NCBI GenBank assembly: GCA_013420905.1
Contig: JAAXNY010000005.1
Coordinates: forward strand, 124,001 to 188,000
DNA length: 64,000 nt
Reading direction: 5' to 3'
From: Collybia mongolica
Lineage: Eukaryota > Basidiomycota > Agaricomycetes > Agaricales > Clitocybaceae
Shown in pieces: positions 23,010 through 36,300 of the stretch (the stretch's first letter is position 1; each line of letters begins with the position of its first letter). The notes under the pieces are model-generated. The model worked only from the letters and a program-made list of their open reading frames with translations. It was not told the DNA's origin and did no database searches. Made by a program: the position numbers and the translations under genes.

Positions 23010-23058
23010 AAAAGTAAAAGTAGAAGTAGAAGTAGAAGTGAAAGTGGAAGTAGAAGTA
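23010..23058 (+). repeat. Imperfect GTAGAA / GTAAAA microsatellite
   Basis: A run of hexamers of the type GTAAAA, GTAGAA, GTGAAA and GTGGAA spans about 50 bp. No coding context is evident. Confidence 0.8.
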
Positions 23059-23993
23059 TTTGGGACCGACGCTGGCGCTTGCGGGAATTGAACGCTAGGC
23101 TCTAATAGTGCCAACCCCTGACGTTCGTGGGTTCTCTCCACGTGCTTCTGTGCACGGCATTTCGGTACTCCGACCTCGGACGTACAGCTGAGTCATAAAT
23201 CCCACTCCCTTCTGAGCCCTTGGATCATTACTCGCCCACCCCGTTGCCCCTTCCCCGCATTGGATGCGCACGAATCGTGAACCTGTGCCTGAAACGAGGC
23301 CCTGTACCGGTGCTGAAACGGTGCCGGGCGTGACTCGGTGCTTATAATAATGTCGTATATGCTTGATTATGACTGTTGAAGTATATGGATAGGTGAAGTT
23401 GGAATCCTTGCTTTTTTTTGGGATAGCAAGAAAGGCGCTTGTCTGCATGTACAAGGAATATCGTGTCGTTGTAGATGATAACTCGAGGCGATGTATTCTG
23501 GAGAGATATCGCTCACGGTAACCATATGATCCTTGATGGATGATCAAGTCTTACCGCACGTGCTGTTCCTGATTAATGATTGCCCGTATCCAGCATTCCG
23601 TCCCTACGTCCTGGGATGACCCTCAGCGGAGTTTATTTCGCTCCGATCGACAACCTTCTGGTAAAACATACGGAGCACCTCGAGGCGAATCTTTCATTAA
23701 GTATGATTGGGGGAATCGAAGCTGTTGAAAGTCGTTAAGTCTTCTGAAACTGATGTTTACTTCCTGAAAGTTGAGAATCATTACATCAATGGAGCACCGC
23801 CCCCATCGGATAGGGTGTACAGACCCCTGCTGGAAGATGTGAAGCACGAATTACAATGTGTCATCTAGCCGACGCACCGCTATTGATGAAATCCCGTCTT
23901 TAGCGCCCTAGCAGTTCCTAACAATCTAACACATATAAAGGGCACAACTTGATCAAAGGTTTTTTATTAAACCGACTCCCCATACCTGAAACT

Positions 23994-24839
23994 ATGTCAC
24001 CTATACCCGCCTCCCACCCAGAGATTCATGAGCACAAGGGCAAAACCTGCCCCGTGTCAGGCAAAGGCCACCAATGGTGTCCCCCACAGCCCGGTGACAG
24101 CCGATCGCCCTGCCCTGCATTGAACACCTTGGCCAACCATGGTTATATGTACGTCTATAGATGATCTCGTATCGATCGATGGTGAGGCTGACCTTACACT
24201 CACAGTGCACGCGACGGAAAGAACCTCAGCGTCCTCGATCTCATCTGGGGCCTCAAGGCCGGGTACAACCTCTCGACGCCACTCGCTGTCTTGCTCGCCG
24301 TCGGCGGCTTTATCCTACTCCGACGGATACGCAACGTCTCGCTCTTCGAAATCGGGAAGCACGGGGCGGTCGAACACGACGCGAGCTTGGTCCACGGGGA
24401 TGCCGCGCCCGGCGAGAAGTACGCGCCCATCGAGATACATCAGAACCTAGTCGAGGACCTCATCCGAGATGCGAAAACCGGGGACGAGGATGGCGAGGGA
24501 CCGGAGGCTGGCGAGAGGCGAACATTGATGGACGCGTCGGACGTCGCGAGAGCCCGTGTGCGGCGAGAGAAGTCCTCGCCCAAACTGGATGGACTGCACG
24601 CTGAGATTGCGCGCGGGGAGATGGGTATTATCCTGGGTGTGTGGGAGATACAGGCGGGCGATAATGTCGGAGTCCCTGTTGAATGGATGCGTGAATGGAT
24701 TGGGCATGAGCGGCTGCCGAGGACGTGGAAGGCTACGCACACACAGGGCCTACTCGATGTCGTAAAACGGGCGAAGGAGATACGGAAATCTATGGATGAG
24801 CAGCGACAGGCGGAAGAGACCGCAAACGCAAAACTATGA
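23994..24839 (+). CDS. Short heme-thiolate peroxidase (chloroperoxidase/peroxygenase family)
   Basis: Two exons, 23994-24148 and 24206-24839, give about 262 residues. The heme-ligand motif PCPALNTLANHGY is present, followed across the intron by ARDGKNLSVLDLIW. The acid-base motif is EHDASL, so the signature is PCP-EHD-S of the short chloroperoxidase/unspecific-peroxygenase superfamily. These enzymes use H2O2 to oxygenate or halogenate substrates. No classical signal peptide opens the protein. A hydrophobic stretch (PLAVLLAVGGFILL) follows LKAGYNLST instead and might be a membrane segment or a buried helix. A TATATAAAG-like box lies about 60 bp upstream of the start. Substrate unknown. Confidence 0.88.
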
Positions 24840-26238
24840 TGTGAGGCCATGACTGCATGCTCCTTTTTTTTACTGTACTCTAGGCCATACCTATACGAAT
24901 CATCCCTTCAATGTACCTAATTGACACGACCATTATAGTATACGCACTCGATATCATGAGGAATTACACAATCAATTTAATTCTTTACTCCAACGAACTT
25001 TGAGGAATTTGGAAATTTGGATGCAGCGAGCTTGATAGACATCATGACGGGGGGCCTTCCTGAGTCGGTAAAGAGAATTGTGAAGATTAGAATGCTGAGG
25101 GCTGAGCGACGGTATGTAATGCTGGACGTTGGGGAAAACCACTGATATTTGCACTTATTGGTGGGATGTTCGACTGCGGCAACTACCGGCCCGGACTTCT
25201 TCACTCTGTCCAGCATTCTTTTCTTGAGACGCGATATGTGACTCCGTGAATTAGGTATTTTAATACTGGGTCCGATTATTTATCTGACTTGTGCTGATGC
25301 GAAACTCGCAGAAATGGGCCCCGAATATTTTTTGCCAAGCTTGGGCGTAAAGAAAAAAATAAAAGCCCACAGCCTGCCAATCCTGCCACCTGGCATCTAT
25401 TTACTATCCAACTTGGCATTCTAGGCTCACGAAACCGTAGAAAACTCTCATTGTCAAGCATCCCTGCGATCTTGTGGCCATTTAATATCACTGGCACTCT
25501 GGAAGGCGCGGATATAACATCGTCCACCCATCATGTGAACCATGATACCCATCTCCTTTCACACCGTGCATCATGAGTAGTTCTTATAGAAAGGCTTGAA
25601 TGAAATAGGTTCTGCTTAGGTATTCGGTAGTGGTATATGTATGTATGTGTCCCTTATCATCACAGTGGAGCCACACTCATGATAATTATAACCTACATAG
25701 TCCTACAGCTCTCACTCACGTTCACATATCCGGGTAAGTGACCCTTCGCACTCGCTACGAGAGGCCCTAAGGCAATATATACAAGTCGGACTGCCGTGTT
25801 TTAACCACAAAACTTTCCTTATTCTCACCCTCGGAAGCTCTTGTCGTCTATTTTCTCCGGGGTATCCCCACAACTCACCACACCGCGCCCTCGCTAAAGC
25901 TTTAACCCCTCAAGGTATCTCTCTGAGTCCTCGCCTACCGACGAACACCATTATTTCCAAGTGCCTCATTTCTTTCGGAATATTCTTCTGTGAGAAGCGC
26001 TGGAAGAATCTCGGAGCCTCGCCTGCGGCCCGCCACTGTACACTTAGCGGGCAGCTCTCGTTACTAACTTTGGTCACCTGCCCGCTTGGTATCCTTATTT
26101 TGGGCGCGCCAGCGAGGTTGCCTTGGACGGTATGAATATTATTACCGCTTTTACTCCCACCGCCTGGGGCAGTTATTTCGCATAAGAAGGTTTCGCCGAA
26201 TAATGTGATCCTCGTGTTCTGGTTCCCATTCCTCTAAT
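24840..26238. other. Intergenic, GH3 upstream region
   Basis: No gene is supported. A TATATAC stretch near 25,777 and a pyrimidine-rich tract at 25.8-25.9 kb could belong to the promoter or 5' leader of the GH3 gene. Confidence 0.35.
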
Positions 26239-29200
26239 ATGGCGGGCCCAAAGAAGTCGCTCCTCATTTCGACGCTTGTCTCATCGCTCCTCGTTCTTCG
26301 AGCAGCAGGCGAAGATACCTTTGGGATCAGAGATGGCCTTCACTTCAACATAGAATCTAGGGCTGTAAACAAAGATGGTTCTGCACCGACGTACAAAAAC
26401 CCCAAAGCATCCATCGAGGCAAGGGTCAATGATTTGTTACCTCGCATGAGCCTTGAGGAGAAAGTCGCGCAGTTGTAAGTACTTTCATTTATCGTGCTTT
26501 GCTGTCTTTGACCTCTGCTCCATTAGAATTCAGGGTGATCTTAATGGCTGGATGGACCTCCGAGATCCCCTTGATAATACTTTGACTTATAACCAAACTG
26601 GGCTGGTGCGTTATTTGGCCCTTCAGGACTCTTCTTCATGGCATTCTCATGGAGACTACCAGCAAGAAATGATGCGACTCAAGGGCGGTAGTATATGGAG
26701 TGGCTACCTAGTTCCCTGGGAGAAATTTGTCTTCGCCGTGAACGTTGGGCAGAAATACCTCATGGAGAACACGACTTTGGGAATTCCCGCACTCATTCAA
26801 TCTGAAGGTACGCTGCACCCTTCCCGATGACCGAACAACGTGTTCACCTTACGACGAGGTCTCCACGGCTTTACCAACAACGGAACAATATTTCCGTCAC
26901 CCATAGGCCTTGCAGCCTCGTTCGACACCGACCTCATTTCCAAAGTTGCGGAAGTCACGAGCACAGAGGCTGAGGGCCTCGGTATTAACCACATGTTCGC
27001 CCCTGTTCTCGATTTAGCGCGTGAACTCAGATGGGGACGAGTTGAGGAAGGATTTGGAGAGGACCCACACTTGACGGGAGAAATAGGACATGCATTTGTC
27101 ACTGGATTGCAGTCGGGTAAGCGCCGGAATGCAAGCTCAACGGCGATCGCGAGAATGGCGGCGACATGTAAGCATTTCGCGGCATTCGGGAGTCCGCAGA
27201 GTGGTCTGTAAGTTATACGCTGCATGTTTTCATTTTCAAGGAAGACTGATAACCGCCACAGGAATCTGGCACAGGTTTCAGGAGGCGAGAGAGAGCTCCG
27301 GACTACATATATTAGACCATTTAACCGCGCTTGCCTCGAGAGTCTTTCGATCATGACGGCTTACTCGAGTTATGACGGCATCGCGGCGGTGGCCAACACC
27401 CGTACGTCGTCCTACATTGCGTTTGTGTGTACATTTCTCATGTAGACTCACCCAGATCTCCTCACGGATATTGTACGATACTTTCCCGTCCCGATACTAA
27501 GATATTTGGCTAACAAAAGCGCTAAAACCAGCTTCGTACCGAGTGGGGGTACAAATATTGGGTCACATCGGATGCCGGCGCGGTTGACTTGCTTATCAAC
27601 TTGCATAACACCTGCGACACGAGGGAATGCGCAGCGAAAACTGCTGTAGAGAACATGAGTGGAGAGATGGGAGGCGGTTGGTATTCTCGGCATATACCCC
27701 CTTGTGGATGTTAAAGTGTTTCCTTCTTAGGCACATACACATTCCTCACATTGACAGGTATGTTGGAATGGTTTTACCGGGAGACTCTCCTATTCATGTC
27801 CCTTTAGATCAAGTAAAAGCTGGAAAAGTCAATGTCAAGTATATTGACGCGACAGTAAGAACTTTACTAAGGACTAAATTTGCATTGGGGCTCTTCGAAA
27901 GTGGGTGCAGATAATCGATCGTTTATCGTTCCCCTCCGATGCTTATCTATCGCAGACCCTTACCCTTATGGAGACTACCTATCAACTCTGCGTACTCCTG
28001 CTTCGAGAACAGTTGTGCATGACGCCGATGCAGAATCTATTGTGCTTTTGGAAAACCGACAAAACACTCTTCCCCTGAGCCCTAGCATCGGATCCATCGC
28101 TCTGATCGGTCCCCAATCGAATCGCGTTTCTGTGAGTGACCATTTCTTGTAGATCTACTCCGGGCTAATGCTATTAGTTCGGCGATTATGTCTTCTCTGG
28201 TGCAGTTGATAACGGTATCACCCCCTTGGATGGTTTCAAGCAACACCTTGAGTCAGTCAAGAGCTCAACACGAGTCAATTTTGCAGAAGGTTGCAAGTTG
28301 TGGTCGAATGATGAGTCGGGAATACCTGCAGCCGTTGAGGCAGCGAAGTCGTCAGATGTCGCGATTGTGATGGTGAGCGTTTACGTCAAATGTCAACATG
28401 CCCTGAAATAAACATGCTGCATCAAGGTGGGCACATGGTCGCTTGACCAAACTTTGTTGTGGACCCCTGGCACCAATGCTACTACTGGTGAACACAACGA
28501 CATGTCGGATCTCGGATTGGTCGGAGCGCAGCTGGAACTAGTTAAAGCTGTTAAAGCTGCAGGAAAACCCACCATTGTCGTATTTGTCAGTGGGAAACCT
28601 ACCGCTGAGCCCTGGATCCAAGAACGTAAGGAATCGAACGAACCTTCGAATCGTCTCGGCAGGCTGACTTGCGTATAGACGCCGATGCAGTTATCCAACA
28701 ATTCTACCCCGGCGAACTCGGCGGTTCGTTTTATGCATATGAATTGACATTAGCGTATTTACACCAAAGTTATAGGACTGGCGTTGGCGGAAATAATCTT
28801 TGGTGCTGTGAACCCCTCCGGTGTGTCCCTCTACGTAACGGGTTAATATCCATCAATGACATTGATATAGGCAAACTTCCCGTTTCTTTCCCTCGACACG
28901 TTGGAACGACGCCAATATTCTATAACTACCTCAAAGGTAGTAGACCTTCGGATCCTGGCCGTGTACTCGATGATGGTACCATGCAATTCGGCCATGCGGT
29001 ACGCATTATTCGATGCGAGACTGCAAATTACTTAACGACATCTTAGTATGTCCTCGACTCACCTGCTCCGCTATGGAGTTTCGGCCACGGCTTAAGCTAC
29101 ACGACCTTCAACTAGTACGTTTAAATATTGGTACCATATGCCCGCATTGACCGAAATATTTCAAGTACTGACCTCATGCTATCATCATCGACCATTGGAA

Positions 29201-29621
29201 GAAACCAAAACTTTGATGTTACAGTCACAGTCCACAATACTGGTGCGGTGGCCGGAAAGGAAGTTGTCCAGGTAATCCTCTACGTAATTTTGCCCTGAAT
29301 TCAGAATCTAAAGTAAGACTCTTAGGTATACGCGACCGACCTCATCAGCTCCGTGGTTGTTCCAAATCAGGACCTCGTTGGTTTCAAGAAGGTTGACATC
29401 CCGTACGTGCTCTCCAAACTTCCCAGCTACTTAGCCTTAACGTTTGCGTTGGGTTTCTCTTCAGTGCGGGTGGGTCAGTGACTGTAACTATTCCAGTTCT
29501 GTCTTCCTCTCTCGCACTATGGTCCCTCCGGAACACCTGGGTCGTCGAACCCGGCAAGTTCAACATCAAAATTGGGACGAGCGACCAAGCCTTCGCTCAG
29601 ACGACCTTGACCGTACGATGA
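26239..29621 (+). CDS. Secreted GH3 beta-glucosidase-type glycoside hydrolase
   Basis: The ATG at 26239 starts a signal peptide (SLLISTLVSSLLVLRAAGE). The first exons are 26239-26474, 26527-26807 and from 26859, with many short introns after that. The GH3 N-terminal domain shows LLPRMSLEEKVAQL, SEGLHGF, GRVEEGFGEDPHL and CKHFAAFG. The likely nucleophile Asp lies in YWVTSDAGAVDLL. The C-terminal alpha/beta sandwich shows SIALIGP, HNDMSDLGL, QFYPGELGG and PVSFPRHVGTTP. An Fn3-like tail follows (VYATDLISSVVVPNQDLVGF). The stop is at 29619-29621. No frame break was seen, so it appears intact. A role in cellulose, beta-glucan or glucoside breakdown is expected for the family; the exact substrate is not determinable. 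Confidence 0.9.
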
Positions 29622-30037
29622 ACACTGTTGCCTTGCTCAAAAATTCGCATAAAGTACCATGATCAATGTAAATGTTATTTTATATACTTATGTATAAATG
29701 ATTTCTGCGTGGGTTAACAAGAATAGCGTATGAGGCCCCTAATCAAGCCTTACATCCGGATGATTTCACGATATGTGTGTATTTCTGTCTGATAGAACGA
29801 GTGTGAGTGGAGGGTATTTCGTTGGTGCCACAAACAGCGTCACACCAAGAGCGAAATGAGACAGATCTCGGCGAGATCGAGCGTTTCCCCTCATCTATAG
29901 ATGAGATGAATAGTCCACACAGTATCCACTTTATCCTGATATTGTATTCGAGTGCGAGTGTTGGGGGGGGGTGACCCTCTACGCTTAGTCGATAAGCGTA
30001 TCGATGGCTTCGTCTGGCGTCGCCCAATATGAGACTT
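29622..30037. other. Convergent 3' intergenic spacer
   Basis: It separates the 3' ends of the GH3 gene and the membrane-protein gene. Nothing else is recognised. Confidence 0.4.
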
Positions 30038-31741
30038 TTACTTGGTAGCGTACTTTGAGAAAGTTCTCATAATCAGATAAAAATAGAATATTGCAAGGGC
30101 CAGAACGCAAGTCGTAAATGCTGAGGCGTTAGTGTTCATGAAGGGCGCAGGAGTGCTTGGATCGAGAGACATTTCCGGTGATTTCTGCCAGATTATACAA
30201 AGAAGCGTCAGTATGAAGAATATGGAAGACCTATGAGCCTACTGATTTAATAACGCAGAATCGTGGAAAAAGGGAAACCTACCATGATATCCACACAACA
30301 GGCATAGATAAAAAAATAAAACAATTCCACCAATGAAAAACAGTGGTATCTGTAGCGTGCTCCTGCTGCGATTGATGAGAAAAGTCTAACAAAGGGAAGC
30401 CCAATCACTACCTGTATCCATTCTGAGCTCGCTGTGATCCCCTTTATTTGATAGATTCGAACGAGAAAGATGCAACTATACGTGAGACTAGTCGTAGAGC
30501 AAATCAATGATAATATGCCGAGCAAGCGCGTTGCAGGCTCATCTCCGGCACCAGGGACTTGAAAGATGGTGAGAACAGCACTGAACCAAAAATTGACCAA
30601 AGTTGGAGAGGAACAAGCGACAAGACATACGGAATGAGTAAACCAGATCCGAATTGCACCAATTTCCATTCAGAGTATAACTTTGAAAGAAACCGGCTGC
30701 ATTGACTTTGAGCAGGATTGCTGTCCGGGACAGGGGTTTGATGATCCGAGGAATCAATTTCGGCCAGAGGATCGCGAGAAATATCTTCCATTTCGATTTC
30801 AATGTATCCACGGCTGCGATTGTCGTTGGACAAATTCGGGAAATGCTGTATTTCGCTTCCAAGAATACTGCGGTCACTGGAATAAGCCGACAGCCTTGTT
30901 CGAGCTGCGTAATTCCGAGGAATGAACAGCAGAAGAAGCATGTAAATATATTGAATAGCCGTAACTGTCCAGAATTCGAATCCTTGAAAGGTGTGTACTG
31001 CCCTCGTGAACCGCCATGGACGCGGAAGAGAGCTAAAAGCACTCTTAAAGCTGTCATATACTAAAGAGGCTGATTTGAAGGGGTTTTTGGACCAATGACT
31101 CTTCCTTTCTGGAGAAGGTGTAGCTTCAATATAGAGAGATCTCCGCTCCAACTGTACAACAGGTGTCCGTGGTGTCCTGCGGCGCCGTAATCCCATCATA
31201 AGGAGAACCTCCTCAGGGCGTACTTTAATGAATCCAAGGTCATTAGGTGAATGGAGTAAGGGGTGATATCCAACCATGATGCACGATCCTACCCTCTCCA
31301 TCCAGTACAACTATGTTACTGAAGAAGGAATCAGAAAGGTTGACGTCTAGCTTGTAAACTTTCACTCACAAAGGCTCTCTCGAGGTGATTCCCGCAAACT
31401 AATTCATTTTAGGGCCCAACACTGGAGCTAGTGGCATTATAGGTACTTACAATGCGAGAATCGATTGCCAACACTGTACTAGGTTCAACTGACGGTCGTT
31501 CAAAGTTGCCGCCGAAACCCCATTCTGCTATATCGGCCTCAATCTCGAGCATTGATGTCGACACCTGTGTGGAAGCGTCAGTAGAAGTATCTGATCTGAT
31601 AAGAAACGGAATGATACTTACACCGACTCTTCGTGTAGTGTTGTAACTCAACAGGGAATCCACGTCAAATTCATCGTCTGCTCCAACGAGTGAAAATCCG
31701 AGGATGTCGATGGGAGATACAGGGCGAATACGGGAAGACAT
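30038..31741 (-). CDS. Multi-pass membrane protein, basidiomycete-specific type, possible frameshift
   Basis: The start is the ATG at 31741 (MSSRIRPVSPIDILGF). Introns fit after RRVG and DSRI. Later segments are hydrophobic: LLIPYVLSLVPLQLWSIFGS, LLGILSLICSTTSLTYSCIF, the family-like FHWWNCFIFLSMPVVWISW, SSIFFILTLLCIIW, and a final ALAIFYFYLIM before the TAA at 30038. The layout resembles uncharacterised agaricomycete membrane proteins with long N-terminal cytosolic parts. One problem remains: near 30,560-30,600 the frame passes from IFGSVL to AVLTIFQVPG without a usable intron, implying a 1-2 base indel, an assembly error or unusual splicing. Function unknown. Confidence 0.65.
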
Positions 31742-32142
31742 GGGAACGAAATACAACTCGGCTCTTACGAGTCATTTTGTATTGCAATGGGTGCCGAAAG
31801 GGGTCAGCCGACGTACACCTACACAGGCCTTTCATCAGGACCGCTCGAATGTAAGCGAACACTGTAGAACAACCTTTGGGAGTTGCTTAGGCTGTGTTTC
31901 TTGATCCACATTCGCCTGTCTGTTCATTCTAGAATGATCTTCGTCGGTGTGTGACATTTCATGTGACCGATCGTTCCGAAAATAAGTCAGAGGTATCAAG
32001 GCGCCCAACCATAGTGTAAATGCAGAGTAAAAGAGATTTCAAATTATTGCCAAATACGAAACACCTCTGGATATTAGTAAAAATCATAGTTAACGCGGTG
32101 TTCGTCCGAGGAACGCTGAAAGCGTACGTTTTAATCCGAATC
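31742..32142. other. Intergenic spacer
   Basis: It lies between the SDR 3' end and the membrane-protein start codon. No feature is recognised. Confidence 0.4.
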
Positions 32143-33384
32143 TTACGCAAAGTCAGTGCTCTTTGTGACCTCCTCCCACTCATACATGCGAGCGAGCGTT
32201 GCTTCGGAAGACGCCTTAACAACATCAAAACAGTCACTTCCAAGGCTCAATGTGATGGGGAAAGATTTGCCAGCGGCGGCGCCTTCCCCACGTACTACGT
32301 CAAGTATGACTTCCACCCCCTTCAGAGGATCGCCTGGTTGTTTACCATTATAGGCTAAACTCCAAATTAGATATAACGGCTGTATAATAGTCAGGGTAGA
32401 CTCAAACCTTGAAGGGCTGCCTCAGCCTTTTCCACCATTGGCTTATAATCCGAGATTCGTGAGACAACTGGTGCGCGATGATCAGAAGTAAGGAACGAGG
32501 TACGGAAGTAGCCGAAATCGAAGCAGATACTACGCAAGCCCAGGGGCGAAATTTCTGCATGAAGAGTTTCAGAGATACCTAGAATAATGGTCAACATATA
32601 GTGTTCTTGAGATCCAAGGAAGACCTACCCCGAACCGCGAATTTCGTGCTTGCGTATAAACCAGCATTGGGGACCGATCTGTAACATGAGTCAATTTGTA
32701 GGGTATTCATGTCCATAACCAAAAGGTCAGCGTACCTCCATCCGCCGAGAGATCCAAAAAAAACAATTGTTCCTGTTTTCCTTTCCCTCATGTAGGGTAG
32801 GAAAGCCCTGGAAACATTTAAGGCACCAAAAACGTTGGTGCCGTAGGGCTTTCAGGCTAAACTCTAAAATCCCGAAGGGAGATGAGACATACTTGAATTG
32901 ATCGAGTGTTTCCTCAGGACTAGAAGGATATTAATCGATTGACTTTAGACTTTCTAGAGTTCGAAAGTTTACTTACGTGCTATCTTCGATCGGGCCAACT
33001 AGAATGTAACCTGCATTTGTGTTTCCGTCAATAGATGACTAAGCAGTAGTGCAGGAGAAAAACAAAACCTGCGTTGTTCACAACTACATCAATTCTACCA
33101 TGTATTTCAACGGCCTTCCTCGCGATCTCTTGAAGTTTCGACAAGGGAACAGTGACGTCGAGTTCGAGCGTGTCTGCTCCTTGAGTCTTCAGATCTTCTA
33201 GTTTTGAAAGTGAACGAGCACGGCCCGTTGCGATAACCTTATCGCCTCGTTTCAATGCTGCAAGGGTAAGACCACGACCGAGACCTGTTCTGATCCAATT
33301 GACATCAGACTTACGGGTATAAATATATATATTACGTTGAACTTACGAGGTACCTGTGATGAGCCATACAAGTTGAGAAGTCAT
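32143..33384 (-). CDS. Short-chain dehydrogenase/reductase
   Basis: The ATG at 33384 begins MTSQLVWLITGTS, interrupted by an intron. The next exon completes the TGxxxGxG cofactor motif (TGTSTGLGRG). The exons that follow give ALKRGDKVIATGRA, the NNAG motif in IDVVVNNAG, the catalytic Ser region FFGSLGGWR and the YASTK catalytic Tyr-Lys pair. After GISETLHAEISPLGLR and VSRISDYKPMVEKAE, a last exon reads AYNGKQPGDPLKGVEVIL and ends DFA then TAA at 32145-32143. The cofactor is likely NADP(H), judged from Arg in the ATGRARSL segment. This is a classical SDR with at least seven short introns and a length near 285 residues. Substrate unknown. Confidence 0.88.
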
Positions 33385-36300
33385 GGTGTTGAAAGGTTTG
33401 TTTCGCTTTTCTGAAGAGCAAACCTCTTAAACCTCCATTTATGCTATCCCTTAAGCTAGGCATTTCGGATGTAGAGGTCTTAGAGCGATCGATAGGGGGA
33501 CTCATCCCCGATAGTCTCGATGAGCTGCGCAAGCAAAACACAAGTCACACGAGCTGGAACGGATCATTTAAATTAGTCCGCATGTCCCGGCATCGTTCGG
33601 CAGTCAGTGAAACCGGGCCGAAGCTCCGAAGGTTTTCCAATCGACGTGGGCTGATCCTTGTAGATGAAGATCGCAAACGTCGAAAATTTCGCGGCATAAT
33701 CGACAGCATCAACAATCTATCAGGGCCGACATTTAATTAATAAATCTTCTTCCTAACGACCATAAAACCGTAGATGAGCAAGAAGTAGTGATCCTGTCTG
33801 GGGAGAGCTCTATTGTCGACCAATGTCAAGTTGTCATTGAGATAAAATTTCTCGAGAAAGTTCTTGGTGAGAATGAAACGGGCGTTTCACTCTCGAAAAT
33901 GTCCGGGCAACACGGTGACAGGCATACTGAATCATATATGAGTGTTTGTCTGTTGCCAAGCTCGCTGCGGAGATCCAGCTCAAAAAGCCTTTATTGACGC
34001 ACGACTAAATGTTAACCATGTCATAGACCTCAGCGCTTAAAAGCCGGATTCGTTTGAGCTCGAGCTTTCGTCTCCTCCAAGGCCAAACACCTGTAAGGCT
34101 TGGCAGAGGCGCACGAACGCTTTTCCCGGAATATATCAATCAGGATGAACTTCAAATCTACAAAGTAATTTCCATCGGAAGAGGGTAGCTCACGGGTTTG
34201 TGGGTTGACGGTGGCGTCGAAGTAATTGGGGAAGGCGATTGACGGCTGAGCGCTGAGCCAAGGCTTGGGTTTCCCCACTACTTTGCCCGAACAACACGCT
34301 ATTTATGTTCAATGACGTCTTTGACGAGCTCTTTGCCGTTGCCTTTTCCAGCGTGACATCTCTCATGTCAATCGCAAGACGTCGCCACGGTGAGTACTTT
34401 GTATTGAAAGAACAGAACTTTGTTTTCTGACCCACAAGGACCCTTCCGGTTGGAAGCATTCCAGAAAGCTATGCATGTGGAAGGCTGATGTAGACCAGCC
34501 CAGTTTCTGCGGTTCGACTGCTGCACGGTGTTTTCTTTGAACAGCGGTGATGGACAGCATGATTCTACGCCCACGTCAGTATCGCTTCTATCGGTGTGAG
34601 CTCACTCCCCAAGTCCCATGAAAGCAATTCGCCACTCGTCCCAACGCGTGGTCCCCGGAGATTGTGGATATAGAACACATGATATCAAAGATGGCGGTCT
34701 ACCCAGAACCACATCGTGGACGACGAAGGTGTATAATTTGGATAGCAGCCGATGTTACATGTAGATTGGTGGAGAAGCTTTGCCGTACACTTTGGGACGC
34801 CTCAGCGGCGAATGCTGTGCGAATTGTAACCTCATATCATGGAAAAACTGTGCCGCCGAAATCCTAAGTCTTCTGTGGGTGCTCGACAAGTCAGAAGGTC
34901 TGATCTATTGTATAGCGATTAGCGCTCTGAACAGTTTCTCTCCGACGTATCTTCCTGTTTCATTGGATATGATTCAGGAAGACCGTGATCTGCAAGGCGG
35001 ACAGTACAAAATTTTCATCGCCGCGGATGTGTCGAAAAATAAAAAGGATTGAGTCAAGCTAGATGATAAGAAATAGTCTTGTTGTCTAACGTTTATTAGA
35101 ATCCTCTGAGGCTAATATCGAATCTCATAGTGGTGGGAACGTGCCGTATACGCACCGCGTGACAAGTAAATTTTGGTTCGAGTTTCTTTGGTGGAACACA
35201 TGCCGAGGTAAATATCACATTCCACGTCCCACCACGCGTACCGGGTATGAAGCAATACAACGACAGCAGCTGCCACACAATAATTTAATTTATTCATGAG
35301 CGGAACGGCTGCCTCCGAAATGACCCAGGGATGGATTCCGAAAGAGAACACGTCCCGGTAAGAGAAATGGTCAATGACCGGCGTCCGACGGGATTAAGCC
35401 GCCATTAATGATTCGAAGAAACAGAGATCCAAGTATTCATCATGCGCCGTTTTTCACTTTGATGAGCCCGGGGGAGCTTTTTTGGCTTTCCATGGGCCCA
35501 AAGTAAAAACCGTGATACGAGTTGATGATGAGAGTAACGATGTAGTTCTTTTGGTAAAGCGGCCCGTAGCAAAGACAAAGCACAGCACAGCACAGCTGAT
35601 ATAGGGACCAACGATACCAGGTCAAATGGATTTAGTAGAGTTCAATTCCCTAAACCAAGAATTAAAATGATCATTTAAAGTTGCGATATTGCACGAACCT
35701 AATCACCCCCAAGATCCATCGAAGTATTCCGTTGATGTTATGGAAGCATAATCTAAAAATCGGTCGTTTCATGCCGCTACCAGGCTGTGGGGAGCAGTGC
35801 CCATCCATTCATAGTGATGATCGGTCTCAGGATGCAAAGAGAATCTTTGACGATCGATATTTCAAGCCTGTGGGGGCAAGGCGGGGAGATATGTTAATCA
35901 CCTGATGGGGCTAGGGAACGGCTGCCGCGAGGCAAACACCACATGGGACTCGACCGCGATAACGCCTCAGAGGATGTGTTCCCAAGGCCGGAGACCACAC
36001 TTCGCAGTTGGGAGGGTAGGCCCTCAACCCACCGAAGGGAACTCTTGATAGCTACTAGGGTCCAAGCACTCGAAACGTGGACAATTGTTTGCTTTGATGA
36101 GTCGTTGATGAACTGGACCCAAAGTGGCTGTTTCAAGAACAACATTTTAGCTATTCTCGTCGTTGTAAAATGTTCACGCGCCCCACTACGCGTGACAGGT
36201 GGTCGGTGGAAAGTTCTTTGGATGCATCGACTTCGGATATTGTCATATGGGGTAACGAAGGCGGAGGGGGGGGGCACCGAGCTTTCAGGACCATTCAATA

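Larger units (their letters stand above)
20317..23993. other. Gene-poor 3.7-kb region with decayed repeats
   Basis: It lies between the GH92 start and the peroxidase start. It contains a diverged direct repeat (about 21,360 and 22,030) and a hexanucleotide-like microsatellite near 23.0 kb. A tRNA-like T-arm near 23.08 kb lacks the matching arms. No protein-coding gene is supported. Confidence 0.4.

Noticed and set aside
23059..23130. tRNA-like T-arm (TTCAATTCCC on the minus strand)
   Set aside because: No matching acceptor stem, D-arm or anticodon arm could be built around it.
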